DNA of 64,000 nucleotides from Candidatus Aminicenantota bacterium. GTDB taxonomy: Bacteria > Acidobacteriota > Aminicenantia > Aminicenantales > Aminicenantaceae. The position numbers were made by a program, and so were the translations under genes. This document shows, in pieces, positions 25,377-34,425 of the stretch; position 1 is the stretch's first letter, and the number at the start of each line of letters is the position of its first letter. A model generated the notes under the pieces. The model was not told the origin of the DNA. It saw nothing but the letters and a program-made list of their open reading frames with translations, and searched no databases. The stretch is from positions 55,292 through 119,291 of the forward strand of contig JAFGMO010000045.1 of assembly GCA_016927475.1 (NCBI GenBank). The letters run 5' to 3'.

Positions 25377-25904
25377 ATTTTCAGGTTTCACCACTTCAAC
25401 CTTCAAGCTTGATAGAAGGGATTCTGCGGCAACACTGAGATTTTTCTTCAGGGCCTCCGCCTCATGATGGATGGGAGAAACCATACCTTCCATGAGCTGC
25501 GGAACCGATGCTATGGAAATATCAAAAAGCGCTTCCGGATCGACAGACCCACTACGGGAAAATGGTCCAGCCAGAAAAACATACAGGACAAAGACCAGGA
25601 GAACGAGCCCAGCTGCGCCGGCAGCCCAGGTCGGAATAAGACGAAACCGAACGGCCGGCAAATCTTCTTGCACTGGAGCTTTTTCCAGCCTGTTGATGAT
25701 GCGTTTTTCCAACGCTTCCCGGCGCTTTAAATGACCCACGTTCTCAATAAAAGATTCCGCCAGATTATCACACATGTGAGCGAAACGCCGGCATGAGGCG
25801 CATTTCCTTATGTGGCGCTTCACTATCCGGGGCAAATCTTCTCCGGTATCCGCGGATCGCGATATCAACCATTTTTGGATTTTGCAAAACATCTTACACC
25901 TCAT
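25365..25904 (-). CDS. Membrane anti-sigma factor with zinc-binding (ZAS-type) domain
   Basis: A 179-residue protein whose first 60 residues contain HIRKCASCRRF, the H-x3-C-x2-C motif of zinc-binding anti-sigma factors (zf-HC2), with an earlier Cys-containing helix. A membrane helix follows (about 98-118, GAAGLVLLVFVLYVF), leaving about 60 periplasmic residues. The start overlaps the stop of the ECF sigma gene by 4 nt, the usual pairing. It is expected to hold the sigma factor at the membrane until a signal releases it. Confidence 0.85.
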   Translation of the reverse strand: MRCKMFCKIQKWLISRSADTGEDLPRIVKRHIRKCASCRRFAHMCDNLAESFIENVGHLKRREALEKRIINRLEKAPVQEDLPAVRFRLIPTWAAGAAGLVLLVFVLYVFLAGPFSRSGSVDPEALFDISIASVPQLMEGMVSPIHHEAEALKKNLSVAAESLLSSLKVEVVKPENSKS

Positions 25905-26518
25905 ATCCTTTCCACGAAAAGCGGCGGTTCCGCCGCTTCCCTGGTTTCATTTTTATTAAAAGGATCCTCGATATCCAACAGCCTGGCCAGTTCAAGACGC
26001 GCCCGGTGAAGAAGAACTCGTACGGTAACCGGTTTTTTCCTCAATACCCGGGAAATATCTTTGATGGACAAGTCTTCCGCATATTTCAGCCAGAGAACCT
26101 GGTACTGGTCGCTTTTCAATTTCTCTGCCTGTTCCCAAAGATGCTGGGATTCTTGCTTCTTCTGGTAGGCCTCCTCCGGGCCGGAATCACACTTCTCGGG
26201 TAAAATTTTCTGTTTTCTCACGGCCGAGGCCCGGTAGTGGCTGATGGCCTGCCTGTAGGCGGCTGTATAAAGCCATGTTGAAAATTTCGCCTTCGGTTCG
26301 TATCTGTCGATAGCACGGAAAACCTTGAGAAAGGTTTCCTGGACGATGTCCTCCGCGTCTTCGTCCGTAGCTATCCTTTTTCTAATAAAATAAAACAACC
26401 GTGAGGAATAACGGGAAACCAGTTCCTCAAAACAAGGACGGGAGCCGGTCCCGGCACGCAGGGCCAGCTCTTCGTCGGATATTGTGTCCAAACAGTATAT
26501 TTTATTCTCTTCGTTCAC
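25901..26518 (-). CDS. ECF-type RNA polymerase sigma factor
   Basis: A 205-residue sigma-70 family ECF protein. Region 2 is DAEDIVQETFLKVFRAIDRY and then FSTWLYTAAYRQAISHYR. Region 4 is LWLKYAEDLSIKDISRVL and VRVLLHRARLELARLL, with a linker and no region 3. Gene order is secreted protein (26560-27501), sigma, anti-sigma, all on one strand, suggesting one envelope-stress unit. The start codon is a GTG at 26518; no near-consensus ribosome-binding site was identified. Confidence 0.93.
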   Translation of the reverse strand: MNEENKIYCLDTISDEELALRAGTGSRPCFEELVSRYSSRLFYFIRKRIATDEDAEDIVQETFLKVFRAIDRYEPKAKFSTWLYTAAYRQAISHYRASAVRKQKILPEKCDSGPEEAYQKKQESQHLWEQAEKLKSDQYQVLWLKYAEDLSIKDISRVLRKKPVTVRVLLHRARLELARLLDIEDPFNKNETREAAEPPLFVERI

Positions 26519-26559
26519 GATTGTTCCAACCGAAAGCTTCGTTCACCTACGAGCCGGGC

Positions 26560-27501
26560 TTAATGATAAGACTCAAGGTGGCGGGCTAGATGAAAAAGGT
26601 CAAGATCCTTTTTTCCTAAGAGAATATCCAGCAGCTCCTCGACGGGATAAACCAATTGAAGATGAAGCTCTTTCCCATCCGCCGATATCTGGACAACATC
26701 AGTTATTTTTGTCTTTGACTCGATTTTTTCAAGCTTCAGGTCGGCCATGGCCATCAATCCACGGATGACATGCTTCATGTTCTCCGCATCCTTGGCTGCG
26801 ACCGTCATCAAATTTAACCTGATGTCCAGTTTGTCTCCTCTTTCAGAAGCTGTAAGATTCATGGAATCCATCTTTTCCAAGATAAAAGAACGGTCATATT
26901 TTTTCAAGGAAGAAATATCCGAGGCAAAGGCGGTCAGAAAAACATCCTTCGACATTATTTTCGGATCGACAAACTTGGAAATGGGAATCCCCTTGCTCTT
27001 TCCGGTCAAAACATCCAGAGCCACCTTAAGAGACTTTTCGCTTTCAGAGAAAACAATCATATCCTCTCCATAAAAAGCACCGTAGTCATCATCATTCCAG
27101 TGATGAATGGTCGTTTCACCATAGGATGTTTCCCTGTGACTTTCTTCTTCCTCAAGTAAACCGAGAAGGAAATTTCGGTCGAACTTCCCCTTGACAAAGG
27201 CGGCGGGTTCCGGTCCCATGCCCTCTCCCCAAAAAACGGTAACCGACTTAAGGTCTTTGACCGGGTCAAATTTTAATTTCCTATTAATATGCTTTCTTTT
27301 CCATATCCAGCGATGAGATTCTTCCTTTTTTAGGGTTTGTCCCAGCCTGGTGGATATCATTTTTTCTATATCAATATGAATCGCCCATTGGGTTTTCGCC
27401 GGAACAATTTCCTCCTGAGAAGGAGCCGCCAGTAAAATGGATACGATAAATAGGGAAAGCACAAAAACAAAAAGAACCACAACTGTTTTTTTCATGGTCA
27501 A
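26560..27501 (-). CDS. Exported protein of unknown function encoded with the ECF sigma/anti-sigma pair
   Basis: A 313-residue exported protein. The signal peptide MKKTVVVLFVFVLSLFIVS ends near LLAAPSQ. The mature part is alpha/beta with charged loops; AIHIDIEKMISTRLGQ, FVKGKFDRNFLLGLLEEEE, IVFSESEKSLKVALDVLTGK and MKHVIRGLMAMADL resemble a family of secreted proteins from Planctomycetes and Acidobacteriota with no assigned role. It lies 41 nt upstream of the sigma gene on the same strand, so it may be part of the sensing system or a target of the sigma factor. AAGGAG precedes its start. Confidence 0.65.
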   Translation of the reverse strand: MTMKKTVVVLFVFVLSLFIVSILLAAPSQEEIVPAKTQWAIHIDIEKMISTRLGQTLKKEESHRWIWKRKHINRKLKFDPVKDLKSVTVFWGEGMGPEPAAFVKGKFDRNFLLGLLEEEESHRETSYGETTIHHWNDDDYGAFYGEDMIVFSESEKSLKVALDVLTGKSKGIPISKFVDPKIMSKDVFLTAFASDISSLKKYDRSFILEKMDSMNLTASERGDKLDIRLNLMTVAAKDAENMKHVIRGLMAMADLKLEKIESKTKITDVVQISADGKELHLQLVYPVEELLDILLGKKDLDLFHLARHLESYH

Positions 27502-27626
27502 TCTCCTTAATAGATCTTTGAAGGATCCGCATTATGGCTGCGCCAGCGGCCCTTCCACTCCATTAAACGCAGCAATAAAAAAAATGTTACAGACCTCGAA
27601 AACGGATATTCATTTGCTTTTGGGTA

Positions 27627-27654
27627 TTGACAAATACACATTATATGCTATATT
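27627..27654 (+). promoter_or_regulatory. Promoter of the TetR-controlled efflux operon
   Basis: TTGACA (27627-27632) and TATATT (27649-27654) are separated by 16 nt, close to the sigma-70 consensus. The palindromic operator follows 13 nt downstream, so a bound repressor would cover the start of transcription. Confidence 0.75.
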
Positions 27655-27667
27655 AACTTTATGGTTA

Positions 27668-27683
27668 AACCAACTAGTTGGTT
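27668..27683. promoter_or_regulatory. TetR-type operator palindrome
   Basis: AACCAACTAGTTGGTT is a perfect 16-bp palindrome. With one extra base it extends outwards to GTTAA on both sides. It sits between the promoter and the regulator's ATG (27687), the usual place for an autoregulating TetR repressor. Confidence 0.75.
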
Positions 27684-27686
27684 AAC

Positions 27687-28304
27687 ATGAAACAAAAAGA
27701 TACAAATTCCAAACAAAGAATTCTCGAGGCGGCTCTTAAAGAATTTTCTTCGCACGGCTATTCGGGCGCCCGGATGGAAACCATAGCTCAAAAGGCCAAT
27801 ATCAACAAAGCCATGATATTTTACTACTACAGCTCGAAGAACAATTTGTACCAGGAAGTCCTTCGCACGGCCCTGGTTAAAATTTTTATTCCCGTCTCCA
27901 AAGTCATTGCCGAAGCGGTTGATCCGGAAAGCTTCATCGAAAAAACAGCCGGTTTTTATGTCTCGTTTTTTACCGAAAACCAGGATTTTATCCACATGGT
28001 CGCCTTCGACCTCGTTCAAAATCCGGAAAATCTTTCCCGGGTTCTATCCGCTTTTTTCAAAAATAACTTCGCCAAAGGACCGGGCCTTATCAAAAAAAAG
28101 ATTGTCTCCTGGTACGAAGAAGGCTTCATCTCCGAGAGCGATCCTGTTCATTTTATGCTGAATATCGTCTCCCTGTCCCTACTTTCTTTTCTTGGCCGAC
28201 CTATCATAGGATCGATTTTCCAGATGAATCTGGACGAAAAAAAATTCATCCGACAAAGGCGTAAGAGCGTCATCAATGTCTTAAAAAAAGGGATGCTCCG
28301 ATGA
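27687..28304 (+). CDS. TetR/AcrR-family transcriptional regulator of the efflux operon
   Basis: A 205-residue regulator. The N-terminal HTH is typical of TetR (KQRILEAALKEFSSHGYSG, then METIAQKANINKAMIFYYYS, then KNNLYQEVL); the C-terminal 140 residues form the ligand-binding/dimer domain (FIEKTAGFYVSFFTENQDFI). It is the first gene of a seven-gene unit and overlaps the TolC gene by 4 nt, so it probably represses its own operon. ATG 27687 is chosen over TTG 27678, which lies inside the operator palindrome. Context resembles E. coli CecR (YbiH) and ybhGFSR. Confidence 0.9.
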   Translation: MKQKDTNSKQRILEAALKEFSSHGYSGARMETIAQKANINKAMIFYYYSSKNNLYQEVLRTALVKIFIPVSKVIAEAVDPESFIEKTAGFYVSFFTENQDFIHMVAFDLVQNPENLSRVLSAFFKNNFAKGPGLIKKKIVSWYEEGFISESDPVHFMLNIVSLSLLSFLGRPIIGSIFQMNLDEKKFIRQRRKSVINVLKKGMLR

Positions 28305-29608
28305 AAAAACATATTCTTATTTTTTCCATTTTTTTTCTGCCGTTATCTCTTATGGCGGAAATTCCGTTGGAGAAGGCTGTGGCTCAAGGGATACAAAGAA
28401 ACATGTCGGTCAAAAACCTTGTTCTTGAGGAAAAAAACAGCTTTCTTGAAAAAAGAAAAGCCGAGAAAAACCGCCTCTTCGGCCTCGAACTGGGCGGCTC
28501 TTACCTCTACCAGTCGGACCGGATGGAGATTTCGTTCGAAGACTTCTCCCCTTTTCCGGGAAGCACGATTCCCGGTCAAAACATCACGGCCGGAACCTTT
28601 CATAACTTTGACGTCAAGATGAGTCTCGTCCAACCGCTCTTCACCGGAAACATCCTCAAAAACATGGTTGCCTCACAAGAAATCCAAACGGTCATCGCCC
28701 AAAAACAGACGTACCTTCAAAAGCTGGAGATCGCAGGCCAAATCAAAACCTCTTACTTTCGCTACAGACTTTTAATGGATCAAAAGGGTATTTTGGAGGC
28801 ACTGCTAAAGAAATTGGAAATTCATCATCAGAAACTGCTTGATTTCTACAGAGAAAATCTCATCCGAAAAAGCGACCTGCTGGAGACCGAAGCTCAAATC
28901 CAGGAACAGAAAATCAACCTGGAAGACCTGGAAAATACCATCATCGCTGAAAAGATCCATTTCGAAAACCTTTGCGGGCTGGATGTCGAAGAGATCAGCG
29001 ATAACTACAAGGAAACGGCAAGGGACTTTAGAGAGGCTCTTTCGCTTTTTGAAACCCGGCATCCCGTCCTCAAAACGCTTGACGAACAAGTTAAACTCAT
29101 CGACATAAAAAAACAAATCATTTCAGGCCGTTACCTTCCTCAGGTGGCCGGATTTGCCGAGGTTCACTTCGGAAAACCTGGGATTGATTATTTCAAAAAT
29201 GAATGGTCTCCCTATTTTATCGGAGGGATAAACGTCAATTTCAAGCTCTTTGACGGAAAACAAAAAAAAATCGATCTGGAGATCCTGGCACACAGCCAAG
29301 AAAAAATCAAAAACCAGCAGGCCGATTTTTTACGTGAAGGAGAAAAAGTTCTTCGGCAGCTTTTCGAAAAGAAAAAGAGCACGGAAAAACAGCTGGAAAT
29401 CCTTGAACAACTTTTAACCCTGGCCCGAGAGGATAGCCTGATAAAAAAAGATCTTGTCAGGGAAAAACAGATCTCAAACCTGGACTACCTTGCTTCCCTG
29501 ACGACGGAAGAACGTTATGCTTCCATGAGGAACAGTCTGATCTCCAGGCACGAGCTCATCAAACTGAACATCAACACCCTGACCGGAATCTATGAGGAGG
29601 AATCATGA
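28301..29608 (+). CDS. TolC-family outer-membrane efflux channel
   Basis: A 435-residue protein. A signal peptide (ILIFSIFFLPLSLMA) is followed by two OEP repeats of long coiled helices and short strands: EKAVAQGIQRNMSVKNLVLEE, VAQKQTYLQKLEIAGQIK, ETEAQIQEQKINLEDLENT and the matching second half with FKLFDGKQKKIDLEIL. TolC trimers span the outer membrane and periplasm. It forms the exit duct for the HlyD/ABC pump encoded immediately downstream, with which it overlaps by 4 nt. Confidence 0.92.
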   Translation: MKKHILIFSIFFLPLSLMAEIPLEKAVAQGIQRNMSVKNLVLEEKNSFLEKRKAEKNRLFGLELGGSYLYQSDRMEISFEDFSPFPGSTIPGQNITAGTFHNFDVKMSLVQPLFTGNILKNMVASQEIQTVIAQKQTYLQKLEIAGQIKTSYFRYRLLMDQKGILEALLKKLEIHHQKLLDFYRENLIRKSDLLETEAQIQEQKINLEDLENTIIAEKIHFENLCGLDVEEISDNYKETARDFREALSLFETRHPVLKTLDEQVKLIDIKKQIISGRYLPQVAGFAEVHFGKPGIDYFKNEWSPYFIGGINVNFKLFDGKQKKIDLEILAHSQEKIKNQQADFLREGEKVLRQLFEKKKSTEKQLEILEQLLTLAREDSLIKKDLVREKQISNLDYLASLTTEERYASMRNSLISRHELIKLNINTLTGIYEEES

Positions 29609-30486
29609 AAAACTATTTCTTTATTATATACATCACGGCTGCTCTCCTTATGACCGGCTGCTCATCAAAGGAAACGGAAACCATCAAGGTACAGGGTACG
29701 GTCGAAGGAGAAATCCTGACCGCCAAATCTCTGGTATCCGGAACCATAGAAGACTGTTTTTTAACCGAGGGAAAACGGGTTAGAAAGGACGACGTCTTAG
29801 CCGTTATCAATACGGATAAAATCCAGACGCAGCTACAGGAGCTGGATGTATCCCTCAAGGAAATACAGATTCAGGGGGAGAACCTTCTCCAGAAGAAAAA
29901 ACTCGTCGAGTCCAAACAGGAATATCTGAAGAAACAGGTGGAGCGTTTCCGCCGTCTCGAGGAAAAAAATTCCATTTCGGGCGAAAAACTTGAAAACATG
30001 GAATTGAAGCTTTTGGAAGCAGACACGGCCCGGTACGAAATTTTAAAAGGCCTGGAAGAATTACGGGTCCAGGTTGACAAAATTGCCATAAAACGGTCTT
30101 ATCTCCAACTCCTGCTGAAGGATTATACCATCGTTTCACCTATCGACGGCATTATTATCGAAAAATTCATCTCGACCGGCGAAAACATATTCCCCGGAGC
30201 CCCGCTGGCCGACATCCTTGATGAATCGTCCCTCTTTCTGGAAACCTTTGTTGAGGGAAAAGAGCTTTCCAGAATACAAAGGAATCAGGAAGTAAACATA
30301 TACGTCGACGGAATCTCGAAGAACCTCACGGGAACCGTTATTGCTTTCGGGAAACAAGCGGAATTTTCCCCCAAGTACATTGTCTCCGAGAAAGAACGGC
30401 AGTCCCTTCTCTACATGGTAAAAATCAAGGTCACTCAAGATTCGAACATTTTCAAAGTCGGAATGCCGGTAACGGTTATTTTTTAA
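29605..30486 (+). CDS. HlyD-family membrane-fusion lipoprotein (YbhG-like)
   Basis: A 293-residue periplasmic adaptor. The signal peptide ends LLMTGCSSKE, a clear lipobox. Then come the first half of a lipoyl domain (VQGTVEGEILTAKSLVSGTI), a coiled-coil hairpin (about 70-165), the second lipoyl half (LLLKDYTIVSPIDGIIIEKF, key residues S-P-x-D-G) and a beta-barrel region with VNIYVDGI and VGMPVTVIF at the end. It links the ABC permeases to the TolC channel. Lipid anchoring is common in such adaptors. Same operon. Confidence 0.92.
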   Translation: MKNYFFIIYITAALLMTGCSSKETETIKVQGTVEGEILTAKSLVSGTIEDCFLTEGKRVRKDDVLAVINTDKIQTQLQELDVSLKEIQIQGENLLQKKKLVESKQEYLKKQVERFRRLEEKNSISGEKLENMELKLLEADTARYEILKGLEELRVQVDKIAIKRSYLQLLLKDYTIVSPIDGIIIEKFISTGENIFPGAPLADILDESSLFLETFVEGKELSRIQRNQEVNIYVDGISKNLTGTVIAFGKQAEFSPKYIVSEKERQSLLYMVKIKVTQDSNIFKVGMPVTVIF

Positions 30487-30518
30487 CTTTCAGGCATAAC
30501 AGGTTTATACGAGCCAAA

Positions 30519-31433
30519 ATGATAAAACTGGAAAACATCTCCAAGCAGTTCCAAGATACACTGGCCCTCGACAACATTTGCTTCGAGGTTTCCAAAGCCA
30601 AAATGACTATCCTTGCCGGACCCGACGGTTCGGGAAAATCCACCTTGTTCCGCATCATTCTTGGCTTGCTCGGTATGGATAAAGGACATATTTTTTTTGA
30701 CGGAGATGATATCGGCGGCAACTTTTCCCTTATCACTTCGCGAACGGGATATATGCCGGAACGATTTTCTCTTTACCCGGACTTGAATGTCGAGGAAAAC
30801 CTCAACTTTTTCGCCGACATTCACCAAATTCCTCGTCGCCAGCGGGAAGAACGGAAAGAAACATTACTCAAAAAAACCGGCATGTTCCCTTTTATTAAAA
30901 GACGGGCCGGAAACCTGTCGGGTGGGATGAAACAGAAACTATCCCTTTCAGCCATCCTTCTTTCTGCTCCCGAATGTGTCATCCTCGACGAACCGACAAC
31001 AGGAGTCGACCCGTTATCCCGCATCGAATTCTACAACATTCTTAACGAGCTGAAAAAAGAAGGAAAAACGTTGCTCCTCTCCACTCCTTATCTCGATGAT
31101 GCGGAAAAAGGTGATATTGTCGTTTTTATCAACCGCGGCCGTATTATCAAAAAGGGCGCGATCCAAAAATTGAAGAAAAATTTTCCATCCAAAACCTACA
31201 GCATCCTCCCCCGTGGAAACGTTCTTGACGTTTTGGACAAGCTGCAAAAGGATGACCGCTTCAAGAACAACGTTTACCTCAAAGGTCAATATATAAAATA
31301 TTTGGGACAGGACAGCCGGGACATCTCAACCATTCCCCATATTCATTTAAAGGAAGAAAAACCCCGCCTTGAGGATATCTATATCTACTATGAAAAGCAA
31401 ACCTTGAATACATACGAGGACGGCCATGACTGA
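30519..31433 (+). CDS. ABC transporter ATPase A (matches the first half of YbhF-type double ATPases)
   Basis: A 304-residue ATPase. Walker A is GPDGSGKST (34-42), the signature LSGGMKQK is canonical, and Walker B is CVILDEPTTGVDP. The H-loop reads STPYLDDAE: the switch histidine is replaced by proline. An extra C-terminal 90 residues include HLKEEKPRLEDIYIYY. Overlap of 8 nt with ATPase B. In E. coli YbhF the two domains are one chain; here they are separate genes. ATPase A and B probably form a heterodimer in which only one site is fully competent. Confidence 0.9.
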   Translation: MIKLENISKQFQDTLALDNICFEVSKAKMTILAGPDGSGKSTLFRIILGLLGMDKGHIFFDGDDIGGNFSLITSRTGYMPERFSLYPDLNVEENLNFFADIHQIPRRQREERKETLLKKTGMFPFIKRRAGNLSGGMKQKLSLSAILLSAPECVILDEPTTGVDPLSRIEFYNILNELKKEGKTLLLSTPYLDDAEKGDIVVFINRGRIIKKGAIQKLKKNFPSKTYSILPRGNVLDVLDKLQKDDRFKNNVYLKGQYIKYLGQDSRDISTIPHIHLKEEKPRLEDIYIYYEKQTLNTYEDGHD

Positions 31434-32169
31434 TATCATTCACGTCAAGAATCTGACAAAAAGATTCGGCCGATTTACGGCTGTCAACAACATCAGCTTC
31501 AGTATAAAAAAAGGCGAAATTTTAGGCTTCATCGGCCCCAACGGAGCCGGAAAAACGACAACGATCAAGATGATTATTGGACTCCTTAAGCCGACATCAG
31601 GAGATATCCGGATAAATAATACCGATGCTTTGAAACAGGAAAAGGAGCTCAAGAAAATCATAGGATACATGTCCCAGAAATTTTCTCTTTACCCCCTGCT
31701 CACTTCGCTGGAAAACATCACCTTTTTCGGCGGCGTCATGGGGCTTCAGACCGGTTTCATCAAAAACAAATGTGAGGATATAAAAACGCGTGTTCCCTCT
31801 TCTCTTCTCCACCGAAAAACAGCAGATATCCCCCCGGGGATTCGACAAAAAATCGCCCTGTTCGTTTGCCTGATGACCGATCCGGAAATTATTTTTCTTG
31901 ACGAACCGACATCGGGTGTCGACCCCGAAGTCAGACGCGAATTCTGGATGGAAATCTACCGGCTTAAAAAGAAAGGAAAAACCATCCTCGTCAGCACGCA
32001 CAACCTTGATGAAGTCGAATACGCGGACCGGATTCTGATTATCCACCAGGGAAACCTCATTCTCCAAGGGGAACCGGAGTCTCTAAGAGAAAAATTCGGG
32101 AAAAATTCCATCGAAGAAATTTTTAAAACAGCGATATCAAAACATGAGTCGAACCAACGCCGTATTTAA
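31426..32169 (+). CDS. ABC transporter ATPase B (matches the second half of YbhF-type double ATPases)
   Basis: A 247-residue ATPase. Walker A is GPNGAGKTT (37-45), Walker B is IIFLDEPTSGVDP, and the H-loop STHNLDE is canonical. The signature reads IPPGIRQKIAL instead of LSGGxxQR. Together with ATPase A (canonical signature, no H-loop His), the defects pair in one composite site and leave the other intact. It overlaps permease 1 by 26 nt. Confidence 0.9.
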   Translation: MTDIIHVKNLTKRFGRFTAVNNISFSIKKGEILGFIGPNGAGKTTTIKMIIGLLKPTSGDIRINNTDALKQEKELKKIIGYMSQKFSLYPLLTSLENITFFGGVMGLQTGFIKNKCEDIKTRVPSSLLHRKTADIPPGIRQKIALFVCLMTDPEIIFLDEPTSGVDPEVRREFWMEIYRLKKKGKTILVSTHNLDEVEYADRILIIHQGNLILQGEPESLREKFGKNSIEEIFKTAISKHESNQRRI

Positions 32170-33259
32170 AAAAGAATTCCTCCACATTTTAAGGGACCCG
32201 GCCAGCCTGACCATAGTCCTGATCATGCCGGTGATGATGATCCTGATCTTCGGACACGCCCTGACATTCGATATCGACAATGTGGAAACGGGCGTCTTTA
32301 ACACCTCCAATGGAGATCTTTCCCGAAGCCTGATCGAAACATTCAGCTGCAGTACGGCATTTCGCACCGTCGACCTTTCGCATTTTCCCAAGCCTCTCGA
32401 AGAGGCAGAAAGATTGATCAAGGCGGGACGTTTGAAACAGGTGCTTATTGTTCCTCCTGATTTTGACCGGAAGCTGAAACAGAACCGGAAATCCCAGGTT
32501 GGTTTCATCATCGACGGAAACGATTCCAACATAGCCAACCGCGTTTACCAGTATGACGAGATGGCTATTCTATCCTTTACGGCGGAACAAAGGAATATGG
32601 AGGGCCTTATCAATATCCATACACAAATGTATTTTAATCCGGCCAACAAAAGCTCCTTTTTCTTTATACCCGGTATCATTGCTATTCTCCTTCTTATGAT
32701 CTCCGCGCTGCTCACGTCCTTGAGCATGGCCCGCGAGAAAGAATCGGGATCTATAGATCTCATCTTTATTTCTCCCTTAAAATCAGCTCAAATAATCATG
32801 GGAAAAACCATTCCCTATATCTTTGTCGCCCTGGCCGACGGCGTGATCATACTCCTCTGTGCCCGGTTCCTTTTTTCGATTCCCATCAAGGGCAACCTAT
32901 TGGTCTTATTGATATTCTCTCTCCTTTATATCCTTTCCGGCCTTTCGCTCGGCATCCTGGTTTCCACCGTTGCTCCCAACCAGATGACGGCCATGTTTGT
33001 CGCCATCCTGGCCACCCTTCTCCCCTCAATTCTTCTCTCCGGTTTCATTTTTCCGTTGGATTCCATGGCCCCGGTCCTACGCTTTATCTCACAACTGGTT
33101 CCGGCCACCTATTTTATCGAGATCATCAGGGGTGTCATCATCAAGGGGGCTGAATTAAAACACTTCTTCAAAGAAGGCCTTGCCCTTCTGTTTTTCAGCA
33201 TGGTCTTGTTGGCTGCATCCATGGGAAAATTCCAGCAGAGCAGGAAAAAGAAAAAATGA
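32144..33259 (+). CDS. ABC-2 type efflux permease 1 (YbhS/YbhR-like)
   Basis: A 371-residue permease. A first membrane helix (about 22-40, with MPVMMILIFGHALTF) is followed by a large periplasmic loop of about 130 residues, then five more helices from about residue 170. The REKESGSIDLIFISPL block and PLDSMAPVLRFISQLVPATYFIEIIRG (key P, P-x-T-Y-F) are family hallmarks. Partner of permease 2; it overlaps it by 4 nt. It likely exports toxic organic compounds or cations, by analogy with YbhFSR. Confidence 0.9.
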   Translation: MSRTNAVFKKEFLHILRDPASLTIVLIMPVMMILIFGHALTFDIDNVETGVFNTSNGDLSRSLIETFSCSTAFRTVDLSHFPKPLEEAERLIKAGRLKQVLIVPPDFDRKLKQNRKSQVGFIIDGNDSNIANRVYQYDEMAILSFTAEQRNMEGLINIHTQMYFNPANKSSFFFIPGIIAILLLMISALLTSLSMAREKESGSIDLIFISPLKSAQIIMGKTIPYIFVALADGVIILLCARFLFSIPIKGNLLVLLIFSLLYILSGLSLGILVSTVAPNQMTAMFVAILATLLPSILLSGFIFPLDSMAPVLRFISQLVPATYFIEIIRGVIIKGAELKHFFKEGLALLFFSMVLLAASMGKFQQSRKKKK

Positions 33260-34359
33260 GAATCTTCCACCTTGCCCGAAAAGAATTCATCGAAATATTA
33301 CGCCAGAGGCAATTATTGATCATTATGTTCATTGCCCCTCTAATCCAAATCATCATGCTGGGCTACGTGGCGACCACGGACGTAAAAAACATTCCGGTCG
33401 ACATCATCAACCTTTCTCACAATAAAGCAGCCAGAAAAGTCATCACCCGCATTCGGTCCAGTCCTCTCTTTCGTGTTCGACATATCGACATACGAAGCAC
33501 AAACGCGATCGAACCGCTCAAAAGAGGGGATGTCAAAGCCGTCATCGTATTCAAAGATAACCAACAAAAGGCAGCCGGTCCGGTCTCCTACCCCGAAGTC
33601 CAGATCCTCATGGACGGAATCGACGCCACGACTTCAGGTATTGCCGCAGGATATTTCAACGGAATTATCAAAAAATTCATTCTGACGGATATCTCCCGCT
33701 TTGGCTTGGGAGAACTCGTGGAGATACGGCCGCTTATCCGCTTCAACCCCGATCTCAGAAGTATCAATTATATGGGGCCCGGTATCGTTGCCTTTTTGCT
33801 GACGATCATCACTCTTTTCCTAGCCTCCGTTTCCCTCGTGCGTGAAAAAACCCAACAAACCATGGATACTCTTCTCATCTCCAGACTGACCTCAGCCGAA
33901 ATTTACATCGGCAAAGCCCTTCCTGTGGCCGTAATCGGTCTCTTCGAGATGACCATCGGCATCACCGCCGTCGTTCTATGGTTCGGCATTCCGGTCCGGG
34001 GAAACCTTTTCCATCTTTTTCTGGCAGCCCTCATTTTTTTGCCGGCCATTCTTTCTTATGCCTTTCTTATTTCGACCTTCTCATCCACACCGCAGCAGGC
34101 CCTTTTTTTCTCCTGGTTCTCTATGGTTGTCTTTTTGCTTCTCTCGGGTTTTTTTACACCTGTGGAGAATATTCCCCGGGGGCTAAGGCTGCTGGCCGAC
34201 ATCAATCCCTTGCGTTACCTTATCCGCATCATCAGGGAAATTTTTCTCAAGGGAAACGGCATCGCCTATTTTGCTAAAGATCTTCTTATTCTGGCCGCAA
34301 TCGCTGTCGTTATCATGTTTTTTTCTACGGTCAATTTCAAAAAGTTTATTTCAAGATAA
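33256..34359 (+). CDS. ABC-2 type efflux permease 2
   Basis: A 367-residue permease of the same layout as permease 1: one helix (about 18-37), a periplasmic loop, then five helices. Conserved blocks are VREKTQQTMDTLLISRLTSAE and PVENIPRGLRLLADINPLRYLIRIIRE. ADINPLRY is typical of the YbhR/YhhJ type. It is the last gene of the efflux operon; an inverted repeat lies 41 nt downstream. Confidence 0.9.
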   Translation: MRIFHLARKEFIEILRQRQLLIIMFIAPLIQIIMLGYVATTDVKNIPVDIINLSHNKAARKVITRIRSSPLFRVRHIDIRSTNAIEPLKRGDVKAVIVFKDNQQKAAGPVSYPEVQILMDGIDATTSGIAAGYFNGIIKKFILTDISRFGLGELVEIRPLIRFNPDLRSINYMGPGIVAFLLTIITLFLASVSLVREKTQQTMDTLLISRLTSAEIYIGKALPVAVIGLFEMTIGITAVVLWFGIPVRGNLFHLFLAALIFLPAILSYAFLISTFSSTPQQALFFSWFSMVVFLLLSGFFTPVENIPRGLRLLADINPLRYLIRIIREIFLKGNGIAYFAKDLLILAAIAVVIMFFSTVNFKKFISR

Positions 34360-34399
34360 AAACATTTTTCAAAAAAATCTCCACTCACCGAAAAACCAG

Positions 34400-34425
34400 A
34401 GGAAAAAGAATTTGGCCTTTTTCCT
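34400..34425 (+). terminator. Possible terminator hairpin of the efflux operon
   Basis: AGGAAAAAG (34400-34408) and CTTTTTCCT (34417-34425) are perfect 9-bp arms around an 8-nt loop. No T tract follows, so the stop function is uncertain. Confidence 0.45.
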
